Assembly: GCA_014843695.1 (NCBI GenBank)
Contig: CM026404.1
Span: forward strand, 87,182,953-87,246,952
Origin: Archivesica marissinica
Taxonomy: Eukaryota > Mollusca > Bivalvia > Venerida > Vesicomyidae
Direction of reading: 5' to 3'
Length of the DNA stretch: 64,000 nucleotides
The notes under the pieces are model-generated. The model saw nothing but the letters and a program-made list of their open reading frames with translations. It ran no database searches and was not told where the DNA came from. The number at the start of each line of letters is the position of its first letter. Positions within the stretch are counted from its first letter, which is position 1. Positions 21,104 to 64,000 of the stretch are shown in pieces. Both the position numbers and the translations under genes were made by a program.

Positions 21104-21367
21104 TCAGTTTGGGCGTGGTGAAGCATGTCCTAAAAGTGGTGATTACCGTGTGTACATACTCACGAGTGCATTTACTTGAAATGTGTATTACATGCATCCT
21201 CATTTGTACAGGTTACCGATACTTCATGTCCTGCCCAAACTGGCACAATACAATCGTATCGATAATCTGTACAAATGAGTATGCATACAATATACATTTT
21301 AAGCACATGCACTCAGTGAGTATGTTCACACGGTAATGGGCATGCTTCACCACGCCCAAACTGGCAG
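21104..21367. mobile_element. Foldback element, intergenic
   Basis: Arms GTTTGGGCGTGGTGAAGC (left) and GCTTCACCACGCCCAAAC (right), and the two ~125-base halves are imperfectly complementary to the centre near 21236, where CCCAAACTGGC recurs. Confidence 0.75.
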
Positions 21368-21424
21368 GCGATATGTATGTCTGTAGCGCAGGTCTATGGC
21401 ACGCCGTTTTACTATTTATTCCTG

Positions 21425-21920
21425 AAACAAGATATATATATCTTTCATTCAACAATATATCTTGTTGAAAATATAAGATATCATGCTTGCAAAAAGATAT
21501 CTGATTTACTTATATAGATATCATTATTGATGTAGATATTTTATTTGCTGAAATATATATCTTGCATTGTGAAAGAGATATCTCTTTCACAATACAAGAT
21601 ATATATCTTTAATATAAATCGATATCTTGAATTGACAAAGAGATATCTTATTGGTTCAAATAGATATATCTTTGACAGAACTTCAAACATATATCTATTT
21701 GTGTGAACATGACATCGTGTTTGCCAAATATATATCTTGTTGAATGAAACAGATATCTTGTTTTACAAAAGAGATATCTCTTTGAACGATTTAAATAAGA
21801 TATATTATTGCTTTAATAAGATATCTGTTTTACAATTCAATATATCTATTTAGTTCAATAAGATATATATTTGTCATTTCAAGATATCTATCTAGATTAA
21901 AGAGATATATTGCATCGAGA
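21425..21920. repeat. GATATC/AGATATATATCTT-rich block
   Basis: About 500 bases crowded with short self-complementary words (AAGATATATATCTT, AGATATCT) at irregular spacing, not in a fixed-period array. Confidence 0.7.
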
Positions 21921-21927
21921 AAGAAAT

Positions 21928-22022
21928 ATGGCCCGACCCGTTTGCTTTTCTATTATTTGTCATGTTTGTATTCACATGTATATATGTAAAAAAACTAATC
22001 GAGCAATAAAATATGATTAAAC
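21928..22022. repeat. Interspersed repeat, family 4
   Basis: Starts GGCCCGACCCGTTTGC and ends AAATATGATTAAAC. It sits between the GATATC-rich block and the 37-bp satellite. Confidence 0.75.
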
Positions 22023-22109
22023 TAAAAGAAATATCTTGTTCCTGGAATAAATAGTAAAATGGCGTGCCGTCACATGCTAATTTGAAACATAAATGAAATA
22101 TGATCATAT

Positions 22110-24270
22110 AGATGCATCTCAATATAATGTACATTGAATGAAACTGTCTACACAATCAACATAATGTACATTGTATGAAACTGTCTACACAATCAACATA
22201 ATGTACATTGTATGAAACTGTCTACACAATCAACATAATGTACATTGTATGAAACTGTCTACACAATCAACATAATGTACATTGTATGAAACTGTCTACA
22301 CAATCAACATAATGTACATTGTATGAAACTGTCTACACAATCAACATAATGTACATTGAATGAAACTGTCTACACAATCAACATAATGTACATTGTATGA
22401 AACTGTCTACACAATCAACATAATGTACATTGTATGAAACTGTCTACACAATCAACATAATGTACATTGTATGAAACTGTCTACACAATCAACATAATGT
22501 ACATTGTATGAAACTGTCTACACAATCAACATAATGTACATTGAATGAAACTGTCTGCACAATCAACATAATGTACATTGAATGAAACTGTATACACAAT
22601 CAACATAATGTACATTGAATGAAACTGTCTACACAATCAACATAATGTACATTGAATGAAACTGTATACACAATCAATATAATGTACATTGAATGAAACT
22701 GTCTACACAATCAATATAATGTACATTGAATGAAACTGTCTACACAATCAATATAATGTACATTGAATGAAACTGTCTACACAATCAACATAATGTACAT
22801 TGAATGAAACTGTCTACACAATCAACATAATGTACATTGTATGAAACTGTCTACACAATCAATATAATGTACATTGTATGAAACTGTCTACACAATCAAT
22901 ATAATGTACATTGAATGAAACTGTCTACACAATCAATATAATGTACATTGAATGAAACTGTCTACACAATCAATATAATGTACATTGAATGAAACTGTCT
23001 ACACAATCAACATAATGTACATTGAATGAAACTGTCTACACAATCAACATAATGTACATTGTATGAAACTGTCTACACAATCAACATAATGTACATTGTA
23101 TGAAACTGTCTACACAATCAACATAATGTACATTGTATGAAACTGTCTACACAATCAACATAATGTACATTGTATGAAACTGTCTACACACTCAACATAA
23201 TGTACATTGTATGAAACTGTCTACACAATCAACATAATGTACATTGTATGAAACTGTTTACACAATCAACATAATGTACATTGAATGAAACTGTTTACAC
23301 AATCAACATAATGTACATTGAATGAAACTGTCTACACAATCAATATAATGTACATTGTATGAAACTGTTTACACAATCAACATAATGTACATTGAATGAA
23401 ACTGTTTACACAATCAACATAATGTACATTGAATGAAACTGTTTACACAATCAATATAATGTACATTGAATGAAACTGTCTACACAATCAATATAATGTA
23501 CATTGAATGAAACTGTCTACACAATCAATATAATGTACATTGAATGAAACTGTCTACACAATCAATATAATGTACATTGAATGAAACTGTCTACACAATC
23601 AACATAATGTACATTGTATGAAACTGTTTACACAATCAACATAATGTACATTGTATGAAACTGTCTACACAATCAACATAATGTACATTGTATGAAACTG
23701 TCTACACAATCAACATAATGTACATTGTATGAAACTGTCTACACACTCAACATAATGTACATTGTATGAAACTGTCTACACAATCAACATAATGTACATT
23801 GAATGAAACTGTCTACACAATCAACATAATGTACATTGTATGAAACTGTTTACACAATCAACATAATGTACATTGAATGAAACTGTTTACACAATCAACA
23901 TAATGTACATTGAATGAAACTGTCTACACAATCAATATAATGTACATTGAATGAAACTGTCTACACAATCAATATAATGTACATTGAATGAAACTGTCTA
24001 CACAATCAATATAATGTACATTGAATGAAACTGTCTACACAATCAATATAATGTACATTGAATGAAACTGTCTACACAATCAATATAATGTACATTGAAT
24101 GAAACTGTCTACACAATCAATATAATGTACATTGAATGAAACTGTCTACACAATCAACATAATGTACATTGTATGAAACTGTTTACACAATCAATATAAT
24201 GTACATTGAATGAAACTGTCTACACAATCAACATAATGTACATTGTATGAAACTGTTTACACAATCAACT
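22110..24270. repeat. 37-bp satellite, intergenic
   Basis: About 58 units containing AATGTACATTGTATGAAAC and TGTCTACACAATCAACAT. Variant sites alternate GTATG/GAATG, AACAT/AATAT and GTCTA/GTTTA in blocks, revealing higher-order duplication. Confidence 0.96.
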
Positions 24271-24744
24271 TTCTCTTCGAACTGTGCGTGATTGAACGAA
24301 GTGGTCAACCTTGCCATGGAGTTCCATTTCACGACAGGTGTGATGTCCCGTCACGGTTGTTGCCATAAACATGCCAACCGGATTATTAATCAATCAACAA
24401 GAAAGTGTCACAACGGTCGGGTAAACGTTTAATTCAATTAAATATGTATGTATGCTATCGATTACGATAATTATTGCATTGTCATTGAACCTTTTAAAAA
24501 ATACGTTTGATGTTCACTATTATTGGAGAGTGATACTTAAAAGAACAATTAGTAATCTGTATGTTAGAAAATATTACCTATGATTCAACTTGCGAATACA
24601 TACACTATAATTTTATGTGAAATTTCACGCAAAGTTGAAACGCTCACCTACATGATTACTTAAAAATATTAATGATACATATCGCATTGATCGGCATATA
24701 GTGTTTATTATAAACATTGTGAATGTTCCAATGACGAAGAGCGA

Positions 24745-25910
24745 ACAGTGTAGACACTATGTATACCAAGCCTGTAGGAGCCATTTGTAAACACCATGGA
24801 CTGAACCATCACTTTTATGCTGACGATTCCCAGCTTTACCTTTCATTCTAATCAACCGTTCAAACCTCACAAGCAGAGACACTACTTCGAGTGGAAAACT
24901 GTCTACAAGACATTGTTGCTTGGATGCAATGCCAATATGTTAAAACTTAATACTGATAAAACTGAAATGATTATGTTTTCTAGTCAGCGAAATTTTCAAC
25001 ACATTGAAAACATAAATGTGAAAGTAAAGTGATTTCCTAGACTCTAGAATGGATATGGACAAACATGTAAATTCCGTGACAAAATCATGTTATGCGCAGA
25101 TCCGGCGGATTGGACACATTCGGCGGTATTTAACAACAGACGCCACGAAAACTCTCATAAACTCACTCGTTACATCCAGGCTCGACTACCGTAATTCACT
25201 TGTGTACGGCGTGCCAAAAAACACTTCCAATAAATTACAAACTGTTCAAAACACAGCAGCTCGCATCATAACCAGAACACCCCGTTTCAGTCATGTAACG
25301 CCCATTCTAAAAGAACTTCATTGGCTACCAGTTCAAGAAAGAATAAAGTATAAAATACTGACTAATACATATAAAGCATTGAATGAAGAAGCACCGATTT
25401 ATATGAGAAACTTGCTTGAGGTTTATATACCTAAATGAAGCAGCTACTCTTGTGTTACCAAGAAGTCGGACTGTCACATACGGAGATAGATGTTTCATGA
25501 CTGCTGCCCCAAAACTTTGGAATTCTCTTCCATAACATCTTAGAAGTGCAACAACATTGTGTTCTTTCAAAAAAGGCGTTGAAGACACACCTTTTTAAAT
25601 ATTCATATGGAACATAAATATCGAACTGTGTCTGTGTTCAATCAGGATTAAGACTGCAAATGAACACATTTTATTTAATTATTACCTATATTTTAATTTG
25701 TTATAATTTTAGATCCGAATATTTTATAGCATATTTAGAATCCATTGTAATTGTGTTTGCTATTTTGTCTTGTTTTATCTCATTGTATGTGGAAGTTTTT
25801 ATATCAATATTTGTGATATTTAGGCTGTAAAGCGCGTTTGAACGTTTTATTTTTAGATGAAAAGAGCGCTATAAGTTTGGTATATAATTATAATAATAAT
25901 ACTAATAATA
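24745..25910 (+). mobile_element. 5'-truncated CR1/L2-like LINE, reverse transcriptase C-terminal part
   Basis: Translated fragments in order: YTKPVGAICKHHGLNH with HFYADDSQLYLSF (YADD catalytic box at about 24815), LNTDKTEMIMFSSQRN, KHVNSVTKSCYAQIRRIG, SRLDYRNSLVYGVPK, LQTVQNTAARIITRT, LKELHWLPVQERIKYKIL and YKALNEEAP. This is the usual order of the end of CR1/L2-type RT. Stops and frameshifts between the pieces make it dead. The 3' end has AAGAGCGCTATAAGTTT and an ATA/AAT-rich tail ending near 25915. Confidence 0.85.
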
Positions 25911-26929
25911 ATAACAGACCCTACACTGGTCGCAAGCCCAATTGGGCACATTTTCTCATGACGCATCACATATATGCTGTTCCAAGTTTTATATATATTA
26001 AATATAGCTTATTACGCTCGTTGAATATGTGACAGCTAGTTTTACAATTACAAACGATCTGTTTCACTGTGTTTCCAAATTGCTAATCTTTGAGCATCAC
26101 ATTTATAACTACAAACAAATATAAATAATTGTCAATACATTTTTTTGTGTCACTGCTGTTGTTCTTGGCGACTTGTCAATCGCATTAAAATAACTACGTA
26201 CATGAAAGTGTCCTCATTAGTCATTACCCAAAGTCAAATATGAAGACTAATTAATTGTCTATGATTACTGAAACCAACATTGTGCCTACACGGCATTGTA
26301 TTAGGCCCGTATCTGTCATGTCTATAATTCAGATAATTTTATATGATTGAGAAATAAATATGGCTAAGCCTGCATTTAGAACTACAATGTAGCTTACTTG
26401 AGAAATAAGTTGGGTTTCTTTTAGCCTATCTATATAATAGGCCCATAGTAACAATGATACAGATGTACCCCAATTGCCTTCCCGATAGTACGTCCCTTTC
26501 ACGATTCATGCCTAATATTCATTTCAGGAATGAGACTTGTTCCTTTCGCGAAATGAACGTCCCTTTCACTATTCAGGCATAATGTTCCTTTCGCCTATTC
26601 AGGCATACCGCATACAATAAGATAGGTAGAATGATGACAACGATTATGCTTTTCCTTTAGAAGTCATGTTTGCAGGTGCGTGTGATTGGCTGTTAAGCGT
26701 TCTGTAAATGAATTCACATTTCGATTCAATTTCAGCACAGGCTTTTTCAATTGCGATTAATGAAAATAAACTATTTACAATGATGTGTTATTATATTCGT
26801 TCAATTGGAATGTATTTTATTTGCCCAAAATGTTTACACTGTACAATAATATTACCGATTTTCTGCTGCAAACGGAGCCAAATCCATAATTACCCGTATA
26901 AATTATAACATGGAAACCTAATGGGACTA
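25911..26929. other. Intergenic, no gene recognised
   Basis: Contains only the inverted relative of the TTTCGCGAAAGG repeat (26515-26605). Confidence 0.5.
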
Positions 26930-27130
26930 GTTTTCATTTCTTGATTCTATGTCCGGAGGAAGGTGGTTCCACTCCGTGATGGTTCTGGGAAAGAATGGCT
27001 GTTGGGGGTTGCTAGTAATGACGTGTGGAATTTGGAAGGCATATGTTTTCTTTTGCTCCTCTTTTACTCTTCACTATACATACTATAACTTTTATTTATA
27101 TTCTTTATCTATGCGCACCACCTGGCAATA
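26930..27130 (-). mobile_element. LINE C-terminal remnant
   Basis: Minus-strand frame includes EEQKKTYAFQIPHVIT, then QQPFFPRTITEWNHLPPDIE, the FFPRTI-WN-LP signature found at the end of many LINE proteins. Short and isolated. No tail is visible. Confidence 0.5.
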
Positions 27131-28059
27131 CTGTTCAGTCTGTTGAATTTGGCCAGTAACTGGTAGAAGTAGTACAATTATAATTATTTTCTCTTTCTCT
27201 ATAGACTTTTTGTCTTTTTTTCTCATCTTCTATTTGTTTGTTTTCTTTCGGTAATTATTTCACCTGTTCTCAAGCGTTGTACTCTTATGTATTGCACAGT
27301 TAGCAATGTTAGTTTAGAAGTATGTATGTTCTAAGTTACATGCATTACATCTTCCATATATATATATATATGCATGTAGCAAAAAAACATCTTCCATATA
27401 TATATAGCAAAAAGGATCATTGAACGTGTAACTAGCCATGATATGTGTATGTAAATTATCTAACAATGAGAGGACAACCGTAAGCTGTATAGCTTCATGT
27501 CCAATTCCTTACAATTGTTGAAGAAAATAAATACAAATGTATGTTTAAACTAAGTAGAAGAATGTTTGGTCCGTATTTGATCAATACCAAGTTGCACACA
27601 CTATGTTTACTGCTCGAACTATTTAATCCCACCGTCCTGAACCCAGTATCATATAAACTCATTGGACCACCCCCCCCCCCCACACACACACACATACACT
27701 ATGTATGTATAGTCCATACACATATTCAACCCATTTTTCTAAGTGGTTGGCCACTGTACCACTCATGTAGCCCTATTTAAAAATGTTTTATGACCTTGGA
27801 ATATTAAGTTCATTTTAGCAATGTCACTTAATACAATCCTAAACCCTGGCTAGCGCGTGCCATTCATACTCAACATTGAGTGTTGGGAGTAAATAATGTC
27901 GATCTATGTAGATAGATTGGATATTTAAAGGGAACATTGATTATACCATCTTTCCTGGCTAGCTATGGCTTATATATATATATTTCACCGTCATTTCATT
28001 ATCACAAATGTACTATTACAAATAAAGTTGTTAACATTATTTAATATTTAATTATTTTT
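27131..28059. other. Intergenic, no gene recognised
   Basis: Simple repeats: TA runs near 27360 and 27970, and a C12-(CA)n tract at 27666-27700. Confidence 0.5.
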
Positions 28060-28599
28060 TCTACATATTCTCCATGAAAAATAAGTACGGGTACGAGTTG
28101 ACCAAGGTACGAGTTGAATTTACAAGCTTAGGGGTTGGAGTTGACGAGTTCGTCTCAAGAATCCGTGACGTAAGAAAATGAGAATTCTCCCATATTGCAC
28201 TGCGGTATTTGTCGGCCATTTTGACATCAATGGAGGAAATGGAGGAAATCTGACCCTGTGAACAAATATTCCAGGAATCTTATCGATTATGGTGAACCGA
28301 ATCTGTGCAATATGGTTTAAATGGACGATTTAATATGTTTTCTTGACGCATTCCGATAAACGGAGCTGGTCATATTGCCGAGAAAGGAACATTTCGTTAT
28401 TTGTTTAGCTTTGATTTATACTAGATGGACGACAACAACAACAAATCAACATAATTTTCTGTCAAAACCGCATAAAATTAAGCATCGTTGACTCCACAGA
28501 CACCATGACGGCATGAGTAGATTGTTTAATGCATCGCAAAAAGTGACAATGCTCTTGAATATTTGCTTTGCTGTCAATAATTTGTGATAGTAGTGCATC
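28060..28599 (+). promoter_or_regulatory. Probable MRCK 5' UTR and promoter region
   Basis: Sequence directly upstream of the MRCK start codon, without recognised repeats. It contains GGCCATTTTGAC (28213-28224), an antisense YY1-like core, and a run of two GGAGGAAAT words. No TATA box or upstream exon is evident. The start of transcription cannot be fixed from sequence. Confidence 0.3.
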
Positions 28600-61636
<33,037 letters not shown>

Positions 61637-61661
61637 GTGAGAACAGTGAACATGTATACAG

Positions 61662-62295
61662 TAGTCGGCCTGCATTGCACTCATATATACAGTAGTCAGC
61701 CTGCATTGCACTCATATATACAGTAGTCGGCCTGCATTGCACTCATATATACAGTAGTCGGCCTGCATTGCACTCATATATACAATAGTCAGCCTGCATT
61801 GCACTCATATATACAGTAGTCGGCCTGCATTGCACTCATGTATACAGTAGTCGGCCTGCATTGCAATCATATATACAGTAGTCGGCCTGCATTGCACTCA
61901 TATATACAGTAGTCAGCCTGCATTGCACTCATATATACAGTAGTCAGCCTGCATTGCACTCATATATACAGTAGTCAGCCTGCATTGCACTCATGTATAC
62001 AGTAGTCAGCCTGCATTTCACTCATATATACAGTAGTCAGCCTGCATTGCACTCATATATACAGTAGTCAGCCTGCATTGCACTCATATATACAGTAGTC
62101 GGCCTGCATTGCACTCATATATACAGTAGTCAGCCTGCATTGCACTCATATATACAGTAGTCAGCCTGCATTGCACTCATATATACAGTAGTCAGCCTGC
62201 ATTGCACTCATATATACAGTAGTTGGCCTGCATTGCACTCATATATACAGTAGTCAGCCTGCATTGCACTCATATATACAGTAGTCAGCCTGCAT
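61662..62295. repeat. 31-bp array, left part, MRCK intron 11
   Basis: About 20 units of TCATATATACAGTAGTCAGC plus CTGCATTGCAC. It starts 25 bases after the exon 11 donor. Confidence 0.95.
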
Positions 62296-62299
62296 TGGA

Positions 62300-62532
62300 A
62301 AAAAGAGATTTCGTAGCATTTTCAATTTGTTTTGAAAATTTCTAAAGCGGCGCAATTCGCGTTGAAACCAGCGTTGAAACGAGCGTTCTGATTGGATTAT
62401 TAGAATGTAACAAGATGTTTTTTTATATATGAAGAACAATCATAATCCAATCAGAACGCTCGTTTCAACGGGAATTGCGCCGCTTTAGAATTTTTCAAAA
62501 CAAATTGAAAATGCTACGAAATCTCTTTTTGA
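62300..62532. mobile_element. Foldback MITE inside the 31-bp array
   Basis: Inverted arms of ~70 bases: AAAAAGAGATTTCGTAGC on the left, GCTACGAAATCTCTTTTT on the right, with GCGGCGCAATTC and GAATTGCGCCGC further in. No coding capacity. Confidence 0.85.
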
Positions 62533-63412
62533 CGTACATTTTTGCCGAATAAACATACAGGTTAGTGGAAACACATTTTATTGATAATGTTATTCACAGT
62601 TAAAACTCTCCCGTCGAAGATTTTTTTTTGTTGCTGACAGAACCCGTGTCCTAGTATGGAAATGTGACCTGCTATGGCCAATGTATGTGGCAATTGTTTG
62701 CAAAGTATACATGCATGCAGCTTAAAGTTGTGTTTTATTTGAAGAACAATATAAAGACTCGGGATAGGCGTTATATTTGGACAGCTTTGTACAAAATTGT
62801 TTCAGATAGGGCCATTTTACTGATCGATGCGAAATCTGACATCCCACAGAGTAGAATCCCTGTACTTAAATATATATACTAGTACCCCCAAACGTGCCGA
62901 ATCCCTGTGTCCAAAACGGCCATATACGCTAATGAAATTGGTATTTTATAATAGATATATCAGTATTCTTTTCATTCTGGGCACTTCCAAGAATGTAATT
63001 TAACGTATATCCTGTTTATTTGGCTTGCATCCGAGTGACATGACAAGTCTCACCGGACAAGGGAAGTAATCAAACTTAACCATTACCATTATTCCACTTC
63101 CGCCGTCCCGAATCGTAATTTTAATCTTCGTAGCAACCTCGATACTGCTGTGCACTATACAAGGTAAAAAATATACCCGAAGATCCCTAATTAAGGTCAA
63201 ACCTGTCTCTATATTATTTATCTGCTGTTATGGTTAAACTAGTTTATTTTTAAGTGATATATTTTCTAACAATCCCTCCCTACATATCGCTAAAATGTCA
63301 ACATATTCATAAACAAAATAGAAATTTTTCAAACTGGGGAGGGGACACCCCCACCCTCCCCATTTCACGCGCCATGATAATGGCTCAAACTTTTTTCAGC
63401 CCAGTGTGGGCC
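62533..63412. other. Interrupting segment within the 31-bp array
   Basis: About 880 bases of non-repetitive sequence between the foldback MITE and the second half of the array, without terminal repeats or coding frames I recognise. Confidence 0.5.
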
Positions 63413-63912
63413 CTGAGTCAGCCTGCATTGCACTCATATATACAGTAGTCAGCCTGCATTGCACTCATATATACAGTAGTCGGCCTGCATTGCACTCATA
63501 TATACAGTAGTCGGCCTGCATTGCACTCATATATACAGTAGTCAGCCTGCATTGCACTCATATATATACAGTAGTCAGCCTGCATTGCACTCATATATAC
63601 AGTAGTCAGCCTGCATTGCACTCATATATACAGTAGTCAGCCTGCATTGCACTCATATATACAGTAGTCAGCCTGCATTGCACTCATATATACAGTAGTC
63701 AGCCTGCATTGCACTCATATATACAGTAGTCAGCCTGCATGCATTGCAATCATATATACAGTAGTCGGCCTGCATTGCACTCATATATACAGTAGTCAGC
63801 CTGCATTGCACTCATATATACAGTAGTCGGCCTGCATTGCACTCATATATACAGTAGTCGGCCTGCATGCATTGCAATCATATATACAGTAGTCGGCCTG
63901 CATTGCACTCAT
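63413..63912. repeat. 31-bp array, right part
   Basis: About 16 more units of the same 31-bp repeat after a 1.1-kb interruption, starting GTCAGCCTGCATTGC. Confidence 0.95.
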
Positions 63913-63940
63913 TCAAGTCTATGTTTAGATCTTTGGTGGT

Positions 63941-64000
63941 TAACCCTTTGCCTGCTGAGTAAATAAAATTACATTTGCAAACAACATAGATCCAGATCAG
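63941..64000. mobile_element. TTAA-ended foldback MITE, cut by window edge
   Basis: GTTAACCCTTTGCCTGC, then GCAAACAACATAGATCCAG at the last bases of the window. Left end only. Confidence 0.65.

Noticed and set aside
22110..24270. CRISPR-like regular array
   Set aside because: Units are directly contiguous without unique spacers, no cas genes, and the genome is eukaryotic.

Overview
The window is a piece of an intron-rich invertebrate nuclear genome. The tRNA-derived SINEs, CR1/L2-type LINE remnants, Tc1 and hAT-like elements and very dense minisatellites suggest a lophotrochozoan, most likely a mollusc; the phylum is an inference. There is no bacterial gene organisation. Almost all long open frames are tandem repeats whose unit length is a multiple of three.

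Two conserved protein genes are arranged divergently and both run off the window. On the minus strand, nine coding exons between 16459 and 2953 encode the N-terminal ~477 residues of CFAP61, a radial-spoke-associated protein of motile cilia. On the plus strand, eleven coding exons between 28600 and 61636 encode the N-terminal ~471 residues of the MRCK/CDC42BP (Drosophila gek) kinase: an N-terminal extension, a complete AGC kinase domain and C-terminal tail, and the start of the coiled coil. Every exon junction I propose keeps phase, and the spliced proteins align without gaps around the family motifs.

Layout: 1-2950, interspersed repeats downstream of CFAP61 exon 9; 2953-16481, CFAP61 exons with repeat-filled introns; 16482-17950, an intron in the CFAP61 5' UTR holding a 20/22-bp array; 18-28.5 kb, intergenic, with LINE remnants, foldback elements and a 2.2-kb 37-bp satellite; 28.6-61.6 kb, the MRCK gene; 61.66-64 kb, MRCK intron 11, a 31-bp array split by a 1.1-kb insertion. 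By hand estimate about 25 kb of the 64 kb is tandem array, including most of MRCK introns 4, 6, 7 and 10.

The most unusual feature is where several arrays come from. In CFAP61 exon 7 and MRCK exons 3 and 6, the array or its flank contains the gene's own 3' splice site plus the first bases of the exon, and MRCK exon 8's acceptor tract is continuous with a 6.3-kb array. The introns therefore carry tens to hundreds of decoy splice sites beside the real ones. Other seeds are SINE tRNA heads and a MITE subterminal repeat, so tandem amplification is general here, but splice acceptors recur among the seeds. The two genes have no known joint pathway; their adjacency is positional only.
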